Positions 1 to 6,941 of a stretch of DNA of 55,076 nucleotides are shown piece after piece. The stretch lies in contig JAURYB010000004.1 in the NCBI GenBank assembly GCA_030654075.1, positions 1 to 55,076 on the forward strand, in the 5' to 3' direction. Positions within the stretch are counted from its first letter, which is position 1. The number at the start of each line of letters is the position of its first letter. The notes beneath the pieces are model-generated. The model was not told where the DNA came from and did no database searches. It saw only the letters and a program-made list of their open reading frames with translations. Both the position numbers and the translations under genes were made by a program. This DNA is from Bacteroidales bacterium. GTDB taxonomy: Bacteria; Bacteroidota; Bacteroidia; Bacteroidales; UBA4417.

Positions 1-1
1 A

Positions 2-55
2 CATGACAAAATCAGCCAATTTTGACTCACAGGCGGATGATATTATTTTGTCATG
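2..55. repeat. Inverted repeat at window edge
   Basis: CATGACAAAAT at 2-12 is matched by its exact reverse complement at 45-55, which would give an 11-bp stem with a 32-nt loop. It could belong to the end of a gene lying before the window. No gene is visible here. Confidence 0.4.
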
Positions 56-296
56 GAGTTCCATGTGACCCGTTAAAAAATAAATAATAACACATGAAAT
101 TTGAGCATACGTTATCTTAATTTATCTGCGTAATCAGTGCAATCTGTGGCAAATATTTGTTTGTCAATGTTTTAAATGAACTGATTAGTCACAAATTTTC
201 ATATTAAAATTCGTAAACGCTTAATTCTAGAAATAGAAAAAATTAAAAAAAATTAAAAAAACTCGGACAACTAATTCAAGCTAGTAAACACAATGA

Positions 297-329
297 AAAA
301 ACGCCCCGCATTAGCAGGGCGTTTTTATT
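297..329. terminator. Bidirectional rho-independent terminator
   Basis: AAAAACGCCC (297-306) pairs with GGGCGTTTTT (317-326) around a 10-nt loop. T-runs follow on the plus strand and the A-run makes it work on the minus strand too. No gene ending at it lies inside the window. Confidence 0.75.
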
Positions 330-562
330 TGTCAAAAACCCGGATATTAAAATCAGTAGTCTCAACAAGCTGAATAAAGCGTACAAGTTCAAACCAAAAA
401 CCATCTTATTTAAATACAAGCATCGTGCCAAAGCTCTGTGTGTTTCAAAAAGACATTTCAAATATGCGTAAGGCAATTGAACATAATAAAAGGCTAAGAC
501 TCAGCAAAAGTTAAGCAACAAAAGACTACCCTTCACCTGACACCCTAAACGAAGCCGAAGGG

Positions 563-595
563 TCAACCTCAACCTCAACCTCAACCTCAACCTCA
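563..595. repeat. TCAACC hexanucleotide tandem repeat
   Basis: Five perfect TCAACC units (563-592) plus TCA, about 105 bp before the start of the MFS gene. Being six bases long, unit changes would alter spacing rather than frame. It could change promoter or leader length by slipped-strand mispairing, but no promoter was clearly placed here. Confidence 0.85.
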
Positions 596-700
596 GTATT
601 ATAAGAATTTACTAAAACGAATATCAGAACATTTAAACAAATTATCAATTAAAGTAACACAATTCTTATATTAGCAGTCGAATACAAACAGGAGGTTACC

Positions 701-2047
701 TTGATACAACGCAAAGATGTTCAAACGATAGTTAAAGGCGACAAGCGGATGGTACGCGGTTGGGTTATGTACGACTGGGCTAACTCAGTATACCAGCTTA
801 CGATAGCATCGGCTATTTTCCCGATTTATTACAACACCGTTACCCGGACGGGCGACAATTTTACCGTATCCTTTTTCGGCGCTCCAATAATAAATACGGT
901 GCTTTACTCCTGGGCGATCGCAGCTGCTTATCTCCTGGTAGCTATAGGATCACCATTATTTTCGTCCATGGCCGATTATTCAGGCCGTCGAAAAGGATTC
1001 ATGCGGGCCTTTACTATGTTAGGAGCGGTAGCGTGTGGAGCATTATTTTTCTTTGATAAAAATCATATTGAACTGGGCGTAATAGCATTCGCGCTCGGTA
1101 CAGTAGGTTATGGAGGAAGTATAGTATTCTATAACTCATTTCTGCCTGTAATCGCTAATCCCGAAGACCAGGACCGTATCAGCGCCCGTGGCTATTCCAT
1201 GGGTTACCTGGGTGGTGTTGTATTGCTGTTGTTCAACCTGCTGATGATCATGAAACCAGGGTTGTTTGGCATTGCAGCCGATAGTTCATTACCCGCGCGC
1301 ATTTCGTTTCTCACGGTTTTTATCTGGTGGATTGGATTCTCCCAGATTACATTCAGCCGTTTGCCGAAGTACACTTTCCGAAAAAGGATGAAACGGGAAT
1401 CGGTGCTTACCAACGGTTACAGGGAATTGCGGTTAGTTTTCAACCAGATAAAGAAATCGTATAAACTCAGCATGTTCCTTACCGGGTTTTTCTTTTTAAT
1501 GATGGGAGTGCTGACAACCATGTTTATGGCGGCAACCTATGGCGAAAAAGAAATGGGGTTGAAAGAAGATGTTCTTATCCCTACAATCCTGGTCATTCAG
1601 TTGGTTGGGATGCTCGGAGCCTGGATGTTCGCAAGGATTTCGGAAAAGCTGGGAAATATGCGCGCTTTAATGATTACCATTGTGGCTTGGACAATCATCT
1701 GCATTGGTGCCTACTTCATCACAAATACGATACAATTTGTAACAGCCGCGTTCTTTATAGGGATTGTAATGGGAGGTTCACAATCGCTCGCACGCAGTAC
1801 GTATTCGAAAATGCTTCCCGAAGAAACTACCGATCATACATCATTTTTTAGTTTTTATGATGTAATGGAAAAACTGGCAACGGTAGCCGGTACTTTTAGT
1901 TTTGGTGTAATCGAAGCTATAACAGGAAGTATGCGTTATTCGGTGCTGGCTATTACTGTATTTTTTATGCTGAGCCTGTTCTTTATGGTATTGCTTTACA
2001 GGCGAACCAGGATTGAGGCACAGGCATTAAAAGAAAACCCCGCCTGA
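701..2047 (+). CDS. MFS transporter, UMF1 (Atg22-like) family
   Basis: Predicted inner-membrane permease of 448 residues with about 12 hydrophobic segments, the normal size for MFS proteins. The N-terminal stretch YDWANSVYQ (residues 25-33) matches the signature of the UMF1/Atg22-like family, and the cytoplasmic GRRKG loop between early helices is the usual MFS loop motif. The start is TTG at 701, chosen because GGAGGT sits at 691-696, an unusually good Shine-Dalgarno for this phylum; the next ATG is inside the conserved N-terminus. Substrate is unknown: bacterial members are poorly characterised, while fungal Atg22 exports amino acids from the vacuole. It stands alone, converging on the polysaccharide genes, with a repeat fragment at 2067-2092 between them. 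Confidence 0.85.
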   Translation: MIQRKDVQTIVKGDKRMVRGWVMYDWANSVYQLTIASAIFPIYYNTVTRTGDNFTVSFFGAPIINTVLYSWAIAAAYLLVAIGSPLFSSMADYSGRRKGFMRAFTMLGAVACGALFFFDKNHIELGVIAFALGTVGYGGSIVFYNSFLPVIANPEDQDRISARGYSMGYLGGVVLLLFNLLMIMKPGLFGIAADSSLPARISFLTVFIWWIGFSQITFSRLPKYTFRKRMKRESVLTNGYRELRLVFNQIKKSYKLSMFLTGFFFLMMGVLTTMFMAATYGEKEMGLKEDVLIPTILVIQLVGMLGAWMFARISEKLGNMRALMITIVAWTIICIGAYFITNTIQFVTAAFFIGIVMGGSQSLARSTYSKMLPEETTDHTSFFSFYDVMEKLATVAGTFSFGVIEAITGSMRYSVLAITVFFMLSLFFMVLLYRRTRIEAQALKENPA

Positions 2048-2066
2048 TTATTAGTTCGGTCACCTC

Positions 2067-2092
2067 CCAAAGTCGCACCCGGACTAAAAGAA
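2067..2092. repeat. Single arm of a dispersed palindromic repeat
   Basis: The sequence CCCAAAGTCGCACCCGGACT followed by AAAA lies between the convergent MFS and exporter genes. The same arm is found at 10247-10270 and, with one change, at 10354-10377. It marks a repeat family dispersed across the window. Confidence 0.7.
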
Positions 2093-2099
2093 AATCGCA

Positions 2100-2738
2100 T
2101 TAAAAATACCTCGAATAAGCAAGCACGGAAACTAAAACACTTGCCAGCGTTGTAAAGAAAGACAGTTTCGCCCAGTTTGTCTCTTTAGGCTCACGTATAT
2201 ATACCGTATCGCCTGCGTATACCATGGGGATTTTTATACTATCTGAGGAATCAGCGCTGAAAAGCAGTCGCAGGTCAAACTCTTCCACTTTCCTGTTTAC
2301 ACGAACAATGGTAACTGATTTTGCTTTTTTAAAACTTTTTAAACCACCCGCTAAACCTATAGCGGAAAACAGGTCAACTTTTTCATACAACTGGTATTGC
2401 CCGGGTTTATTCACATATCCGAAAATATTCATTTGCTGGTTTTGGATTTTACGGATAAAGATTGAAACCATGGGATTAACTACAAACTTCTCCAATGCCT
2501 TAGTGAGTGAATCGGTTAACTGAGCCGAACTCATACCTGCAACTTTAACGCTTCCCAACGCCGGGTACTGCACAAAGCCATCAGGCAGAACAATAATACT
2601 TCCCAGCGAAAATTCAGGATGTTCCATTACGGTTACATCAAGCACATCTCCGCGCTGAATTATATAACTGTCGCCCTGCGCGTTGACCATAAACCCTGAG
2701 AGCAAGGCTCCCCAAAAAACAAATATAAACTTTTTCAT
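2100..2738 (-). CDS. Wza-like polysaccharide export protein
   Basis: Predicted outer-membrane polysaccharide export protein of 212 residues. A signal peptide (1-20) ends at VNA before Gln21 (QGDSYIIQRGDVLDVTV). The polysaccharide-export domain spans about 24-105, followed by one SLBB domain (about 108-185, with the IFGYVNKPGQYQL pattern) and a C-terminal hydrophobic helix (about 192-210) comparable in position to the helix with which Wza spans the outer membrane. There is no lipobox cysteine, unlike E. coli Wza, and the protein is shorter, with a single SLBB. It lies 73 bp downstream of the SLBB-LCP gene, probably as the last gene of that operon. Likely role is the exit channel for the glycan handled by the Wzc-like protein. 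Confidence 0.88.
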   Translation of the reverse strand: MKKFIFVFWGALLSGFMVNAQGDSYIIQRGDVLDVTVMEHPEFSLGSIIVLPDGFVQYPALGSVKVAGMSSAQLTDSLTKALEKFVVNPMVSIFIRKIQNQQMNIFGYVNKPGQYQLYEKVDLFSAIGLAGGLKSFKKAKSVTIVRVNRKVEEFDLRLLFSADSSDSIKIPMVYAGDTVYIREPKETNWAKLSFFTTLASVLVSVLAYSRYF

Positions 2739-2811
2739 TTTGACATTTTTTAATGTGATGCAGGCAAATAATACACCCGCGGTTTTTAATTTAAATCAAA
2801 CCTGCTTAACA

Positions 2812-4044
2812 TCAATAGGTTGTTTGAGTTTTATCACTGGGTTTTACAAGGTAAGTTCTTATCTCCTGGTTCCTGAGCAGGCTAAAGGAAGGAAGGTCAG
2901 GATAAAAGTATAGTTTGTCACCTTCATTTTGGTAATAGCCTGGCAATGTTCCGTACGAAAAGCTGGGAGTACTCAGCACATCCCGGTATAATTCGAGCAT
3001 CAGGTCAGGCTTAATATTGGTTTCAAATGTTTTAGTGATCTTAGTTAGTATTTCCGCCTGCCGGGCCGGGTTAATCAGCGCGTAGGCTTTGCGGAGCGAT
3101 GTCATAACCACCTGCTGACGGTGTTGCCTCATTTCGTATGCCAACTGCCATTCGGAAGGTGGTGCTTTGAAATTATCAATCCGGATAAGATCTTTCCCGG
3201 TTCCTCTTGTAAAGGTACGTTTAATCCGTTTCATATCAAGAAACCGAATGTATTCCCAGGTATGAAATCCATCAATATGTCCCGGGCCGGGTGTCAGATC
3301 GTAAGCTTCGGCATAGGGCTTATCAATTTCAAGGTCTATCCCGTCGAGCATATCTATCAGGTCGATAAACGAAAACCTGTCCTGTATCAGGTAATAATCA
3401 ATGCGCTGGTTCAGCCGGTTTTCGAGCAATTTAACCGTGGGATCGATGCCAATTGTAAAGAAAATATCAATCAGACGGTAATCGTTATTCAAAAACAGGG
3501 TTGTATGCGGAATATGAGTAATGCTGATTCGTTTAAAATCAGGATAATAGTTGATGATCATATATACCGCCGGGAAACCTACATACAAAACATTGATCTG
3601 GCGGATTTCTTTGCCGTCAGTTCCTTTTGTTGTATTTGCCGCTACTTCCTTAAAATTAACTTTCATAGCAGATGCGAGGGCTTCCTGCATATCGGCGCCG
3701 GCGCGTGCATTTCCCCTCCCAGGAATATGGTATATTGTATCATGCATAAGTAAACGATCCATATTTACGCGCCTGATATCAGCATTGGGAGTTAGTCCAT
3801 ACGCACGGCGAACCAACATCGACAGGTCAGCACCTGAAGCCATAGTGTAAACCGCAGGTATATGAACCTCTCCGCAAATTCCAACCCGGATTAATTTTTG
3901 TTCTTTATCCTTTGTTAGATAAGGAATCAGGAAAAAGATTACGACACTTATCAGCAACAACAATACCATAGCGGTCCAGAACCAGAATTTGCGTTTCCTG
4001 TATTTGGCGGCTGTTTCGTCTGGTACTGTTTTTCTACGAGGCAT
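2812..4044 (-). CDS. SLBB-LytR/CpsA/Psr (LCP) fusion protein
   Basis: Membrane-anchored periplasmic protein of 410 residues. A basic N-terminus (RKRK, 16-19) precedes one transmembrane helix (about 21-43). Residues 52-115 read like an SLBB module (VRVGICGEVHIPAVYTMASG-type start is seen as IRVGICGEVHIPAVYTM), then an LCP domain covers about 150-350, with the GPGHIDGFHTWEYIRF and MRQHRQQ segments typical of that family. LCP enzymes transfer lipid-linked glycans to cell-wall or surface acceptors; SLBB domains bind glycans in export machinery. The neighbours are a Wza-like exporter downstream and a Wzc-like kinase upstream, so a role in handing over the exported polymer is plausible. Acceptor and activity are not shown by the sequence. 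Confidence 0.8.
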   Translation of the reverse strand: MPRRKTVPDETAAKYRKRKFWFWTAMVLLLLISVVIFFLIPYLTKDKEQKLIRVGICGEVHIPAVYTMASGADLSMLVRRAYGLTPNADIRRVNMDRLLMHDTIYHIPGRGNARAGADMQEALASAMKVNFKEVAANTTKGTDGKEIRQINVLYVGFPAVYMIINYYPDFKRISITHIPHTTLFLNNDYRLIDIFFTIGIDPTVKLLENRLNQRIDYYLIQDRFSFIDLIDMLDGIDLEIDKPYAEAYDLTPGPGHIDGFHTWEYIRFLDMKRIKRTFTRGTGKDLIRIDNFKAPPSEWQLAYEMRQHRQQVVMTSLRKAYALINPARQAEILTKITKTFETNIKPDLMLELYRDVLSTPSFSYGTLPGYYQNEGDKLYFYPDLPSFSLLRNQEIRTYLVKPSDKTQTTY

Positions 4045-4102
4045 ACTGACTATAACGTATGATTATAATGAGAAAGATGATGTAGTCAAGGGGCCCAAAG
4101 CA

Positions 4103-4128
4103 GGGAACCAGGTTGAAACCTGGAACCA
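4103..4128. repeat. Short palindrome between wzc-like and LCP genes
   Basis: CCAGGTT and AACCTGG form an inverted repeat with a 2-base centre, flanked by matching GGAACC sequences. It sits in the 157-bp gap after the Wzc-like gene and could be a weak terminator or attenuator. Confidence 0.35.
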
Positions 4129-4201
4129 CAAGCCTGGTTTTGAGTTTACAAGTTAAATTTTTATACAATTACTTACGCAGAACCTATAAAAATAGCTATG
4201 T

Positions 4202-6400
4202 TCAGGCAACCCGCGAATGTTCAACGCCGACTCTTTTATGCTTTTTTACCCTGTCACCACTTTCGTTATATCCGTATTCATAACCGTAATGATAATAATT
4301 GGTATGCCGGTTTATTTTATTCAGTTTAAGGTCGTTGATAATAGTTCCGGCAATTTTAAACCTGTCGTGGCCCATCATTTTAATCAGTTTATCAAGCGAT
4401 TTACGGGTAGTATGCATTAAGCGGACTATAATCACTACACTATCCATAAGATCAAGGAAGGTAACAATATCCGGTATATATAACACAGCTGGTGTGTCGA
4501 AAATTACAATGTCAAATTTTTGTTTTACAGCCTTCGTGAAACTGACAAAACTAGGATCATCATACTGGAAATCTTGCCGACTAGCTGTGTTGCCAACACC
4601 GGTAAATGATAATTTAGCGTTATCGGTTGGATGTATAATTTCTTCAAGCAGGTTTTCACCTCTGCAAAAATTAACCAGCCCTGTCGCATTCCTCATCCCC
4701 ATAGTATCGGTAAGTTTCGGGATAAACATATCCATATCCACCAGTAAAACATTAAGACCTTTGTCGGCTAACGCTGTAGCCAGCTGCAGGCTTACCATCG
4801 ATTTACCTTCTTTACGTACAGGGCTGCAAACCGAGAACAGTTTCTTGCCCGGATCTTTTATTGCCTGTTTTATATTTACAATAATCTCACCCAGCTCATT
4901 CATCCTTTTATAGGAAACCGCGCCTGGTTTCTGATCCTCATAATACGATTCAGGGTTACGCCGGTGCAATAAAGTGCCGAGTAACGGAAAGCTATAAAAT
5001 TTTTCAAAATCCGATACCAGCATTAACCTGTTGTCGAGCAGGTCGAGGATAAAAACCGCGGCGGCACCCAGGAAAAGTCCGGCCATCAGGCCCATAAGTA
5101 AGATCAGCAGCGTGCTTTTATTGGCGGCAGCCATTGGCACTTCAGGCTCATCAATCATTACAAAACGGCTCAGGCTGCCCTGCGCGGCCGATTGGGCTTC
5201 GATAAGTTTTGAGTTCAGCAGGTTGATAGTCATAAAAACCAGTTCGCGGTTGCGCAATTGCTGCTGTTGATTTTCATCGGTAGTATCAGGCAACATTTTG
5301 CCTTCGAATTCGCTGATTACCCGTTGCAGCGAAAGCACGCGTGTTTGCAATGATATTTCGGTGATCTGCAGTTCCATCAATTTGCTCATCAGCTGGGCTT
5401 TCAGTGGATTCTGCACCAGGCTTTTAATTTCGAGTTTCTGCTGTATGCTGTCGCGAAGCATGCCATTGATCTGCGAAATATTATCGCGGATAGCTTTAAT
5501 AGCAGGGTGACTTTCTTTGTTTTTCGTCAGGGCGCGGGCCAGGTCAACCTGCAGGTTCATTAACTGCACTTTTAGTGGTTCCGAAAAAGCCGATTCATTT
5601 ACAATGGTGCCATCCAGGTTTTTCAATTCCTGTTCGGTGCGCTGTTTCGAAGCCATAGCTGATGAAAGATTGATCTGCGTATTAAGCAGGTCGGTACGGA
5701 AAGCATCAAGGTCATTCCCAAGTTTCTTGATATCACGTATCATCGCTGGATTACTGGCGCCATCCATAAGCATCCGCTGGTCAATCTGGCTAAGTTTGAT
5801 ATTGTTTTCCGAAAGCTGACGGGCCAGGAAAGTAACCAGCTTTTCGGAATTATTGACCTGGTTTTTAAGCAGGATATCATTAAGCGCCTGTACATACGCT
5901 TTAATCAGGGTAGGAATTATAGCGTTATTTTTCGAAGTAACCGTAACTTTATAAACAGGGGTTGATTGTTCTTTCTTATCAACCATCTCAACCTTAAACA
6001 TACGTTTGATAATAGCAGTATTATAGGGCAGACCGGAATTCGTAAGTGTCAGTCTTGCCATTTCATCCGATTTCATAGTGCTGAGCCAGAAACTTTTATC
6101 AAAGTCCGATTTAATTACCGGCACATTCGATTCAACAACAAAATTTTTGATGGATTCGTTATAGAAAACTTCGTATTCGGCAACATAAAACTTAGGTTGA
6201 TTCAGCGCGTAGATCAGGGCAATAATTGTTACAAGCAATGTGATGGCAATGAATTTCCATTTATGGATATATAATACCTGCAGGTACCGCATAATATCAA
6301 ATGACCCTTCCTGCATATCGAATGCAGCGCCTGCAGCAGGCTGTTGTCCCATCTCGGATGGCACCTGGTAGTCTGTGTTGGGTGGATATTTTTCGGTCAT
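4202..6400 (-). CDS. Wzc-like polysaccharide co-polymerase and tyrosine autokinase
   Basis: Inner-membrane protein of 732 residues that would control chain length and export of a capsule or exopolysaccharide. Order: cytoplasmic N-terminus, TM1 (about 51-70), Wzz-type periplasmic domain with long coiled coils (about 190-400), TM2 (about 430-452), then a BY-kinase ATPase. Walker A reads RKEGKSMVSLQLA, the A' motif LLVDMDMFIPKL, Walker B FDIVIFDTPAVL. The C-terminal tail is tyrosine-rich (YYHYGYEYGY), the usual autophosphorylation cluster. The A' motif has F where DxDxR is common, which is worth noting but does not by itself abolish activity. A TACCTTTG -7 element lies 12 bp upstream (6412-6419). 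It leads a likely operon with the LCP fusion and Wza-like genes. Confidence 0.92.
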   Translation of the reverse strand: MTEKYPPNTDYQVPSEMGQQPAAGAAFDMQEGSFDIMRYLQVLYIHKWKFIAITLLVTIIALIYALNQPKFYVAEYEVFYNESIKNFVVESNVPVIKSDFDKSFWLSTMKSDEMARLTLTNSGLPYNTAIIKRMFKVEMVDKKEQSTPVYKVTVTSKNNAIIPTLIKAYVQALNDILLKNQVNNSEKLVTFLARQLSENNIKLSQIDQRMLMDGASNPAMIRDIKKLGNDLDAFRTDLLNTQINLSSAMASKQRTEQELKNLDGTIVNESAFSEPLKVQLMNLQVDLARALTKNKESHPAIKAIRDNISQINGMLRDSIQQKLEIKSLVQNPLKAQLMSKLMELQITEISLQTRVLSLQRVISEFEGKMLPDTTDENQQQQLRNRELVFMTINLLNSKLIEAQSAAQGSLSRFVMIDEPEVPMAAANKSTLLILLMGLMAGLFLGAAAVFILDLLDNRLMLVSDFEKFYSFPLLGTLLHRRNPESYYEDQKPGAVSYKRMNELGEIIVNIKQAIKDPGKKLFSVCSPVRKEGKSMVSLQLATALADKGLNVLLVDMDMFIPKLTDTMGMRNATGLVNFCRGENLLEEIIHPTDNAKLSFTGVGNTASRQDFQYDDPSFVSFTKAVKQKFDIVIFDTPAVLYIPDIVTFLDLMDSVVIIVRLMHTTRKSLDKLIKMMGHDRFKIAGTIINDLKLNKINRHTNYYHYGYEYGYNESGDRVKKHKRVGVEHSRVA

Positions 6401-6411
6401 TGTAGTAACTT

Positions 6412-6419
6412 CAAAGGTA
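6412..6419 (-). promoter_or_regulatory. Candidate -7 element for the export operon
   Basis: Read on the minus strand this is TACCTTTG, matching the Bacteroidota TAnnTTTG -7 consensus, with its edge 11 bp from the Wzc-like ATG. No TTG at the usual -33 spacing is visible, so the call rests on the -7 match and the position. Confidence 0.4.
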
Positions 6420-6585
6420 TATTTTGAATTTCAGTATCACGAGTGGTGCAGTTGGCCGGGTTTGGAGAGTAAAAGGCTATCAGTATTTCAGAGTTTCAGA
6501 GTTTCAGCCTCCCATCATACATTATTCACTTTTTTCACCCTGATCGGCGACGGCTGAGCGAAGCCGAAGCCAGCCGAATGGCTCT

Positions 6586-6653
6586 ATTCACTACTCATTA
6601 TTCATTATTCACTTTTCACTATTCATTATTCACTTTTCATTATTCACTATTCG
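6586..6653. repeat. Heptamer-based tandem repeat (ATTCACT/ATTCATT)
   Basis: The 18-base unit TTCATTATTCACTTTTCA occurs at 6601-6618 and again at 6622-6639 (21-bp period), inside a longer run of ATTCACT/ATTCATT heptamers. It begins in the last codons of the small secreted protein gene (Ala-Asn-Ser-Glu) and covers its stop codon. It lies between that gene and the export operon promoter. Confidence 0.85.
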
Positions 6654-6915
6654 CCATTCCTTCCTCACTCTGCTCCTGATTTTTCTTCTGCTTTATCTCG
6701 TATAACTTATAACTTCCATACACGCCGCCTAGCAGAAGCAGGATATACAAACCGCTGGCAAGGGTGGCACCGGCACCGCCGCCTACAACGCCAGTAGTAG
6801 CCCCATTAGTCCCTGTAGCAATTGACGGATCAGCAGGGTCCTGAGCATTTGCATTGATAGAAAAAAGCCATGTTAGGGAAAGCGCTAAGGCGAGTACTTT
6901 AAAAATTCTTTTCAT
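6640..6915 (-). CDS. Small secreted protein with one C-terminal hydrophobic helix
   Basis: Unrecognised small protein of 91 residues. It has a signal peptide (1-24, ending NANA before Gln25), a Gly/Ala/Thr-rich linker (GTNGATTGVVGGGAGA), one hydrophobic helix (about 52-68) and a Lys-rich tail (KLYEIKQKKNQ). A glycine-rich stretch, a short helix and a basic end resemble the small sorting-tail proteins called PID-CTERM in Bacteroidota, but the PID motif itself is missing, so this is only a resemblance. It starts 26 bp after the stop of the 868-aa T9SS cargo and is probably co-transcribed with it. A repeat array covers its stop codon. Confidence 0.65.
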   Translation of the reverse strand: MKRIFKVLALALSLTWLFSINANAQDPADPSIATGTNGATTGVVGGGAGATLASGLYILLLLGGVYGSYKLYEIKQKKNQEQSEEGMANSE

Positions 6916-6941
6916 GTTCTTGAGTGTTAATATTTTTATAC

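Larger units (their letters stand above)
1..700. other. Non-coding stretch before the MFS gene
   Basis: No credible gene is seen in these 700 bases. The stretch holds an edge inverted repeat (2-55), an AT-rich tract with one half-copy of the 'atctgtggca' sequence (around 140-152) that recurs near 16639 and 16782, a strong bidirectional terminator (297-326), and a TCAACC tandem repeat (563-595). The 66-codon minus-strand frame at 276-476 runs through the terminator and is unlikely to be real. Confidence 0.6.

Noticed and set aside
276..476. 66-codon minus-strand open frame
   Set aside because: It runs through a strong terminator hairpin, has no family pattern and no neighbour context.
3121..3753. 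210-codon plus-strand frame inside the LCP gene
   Set aside because: It lies antisense to a clear LCP protein and has no family features.
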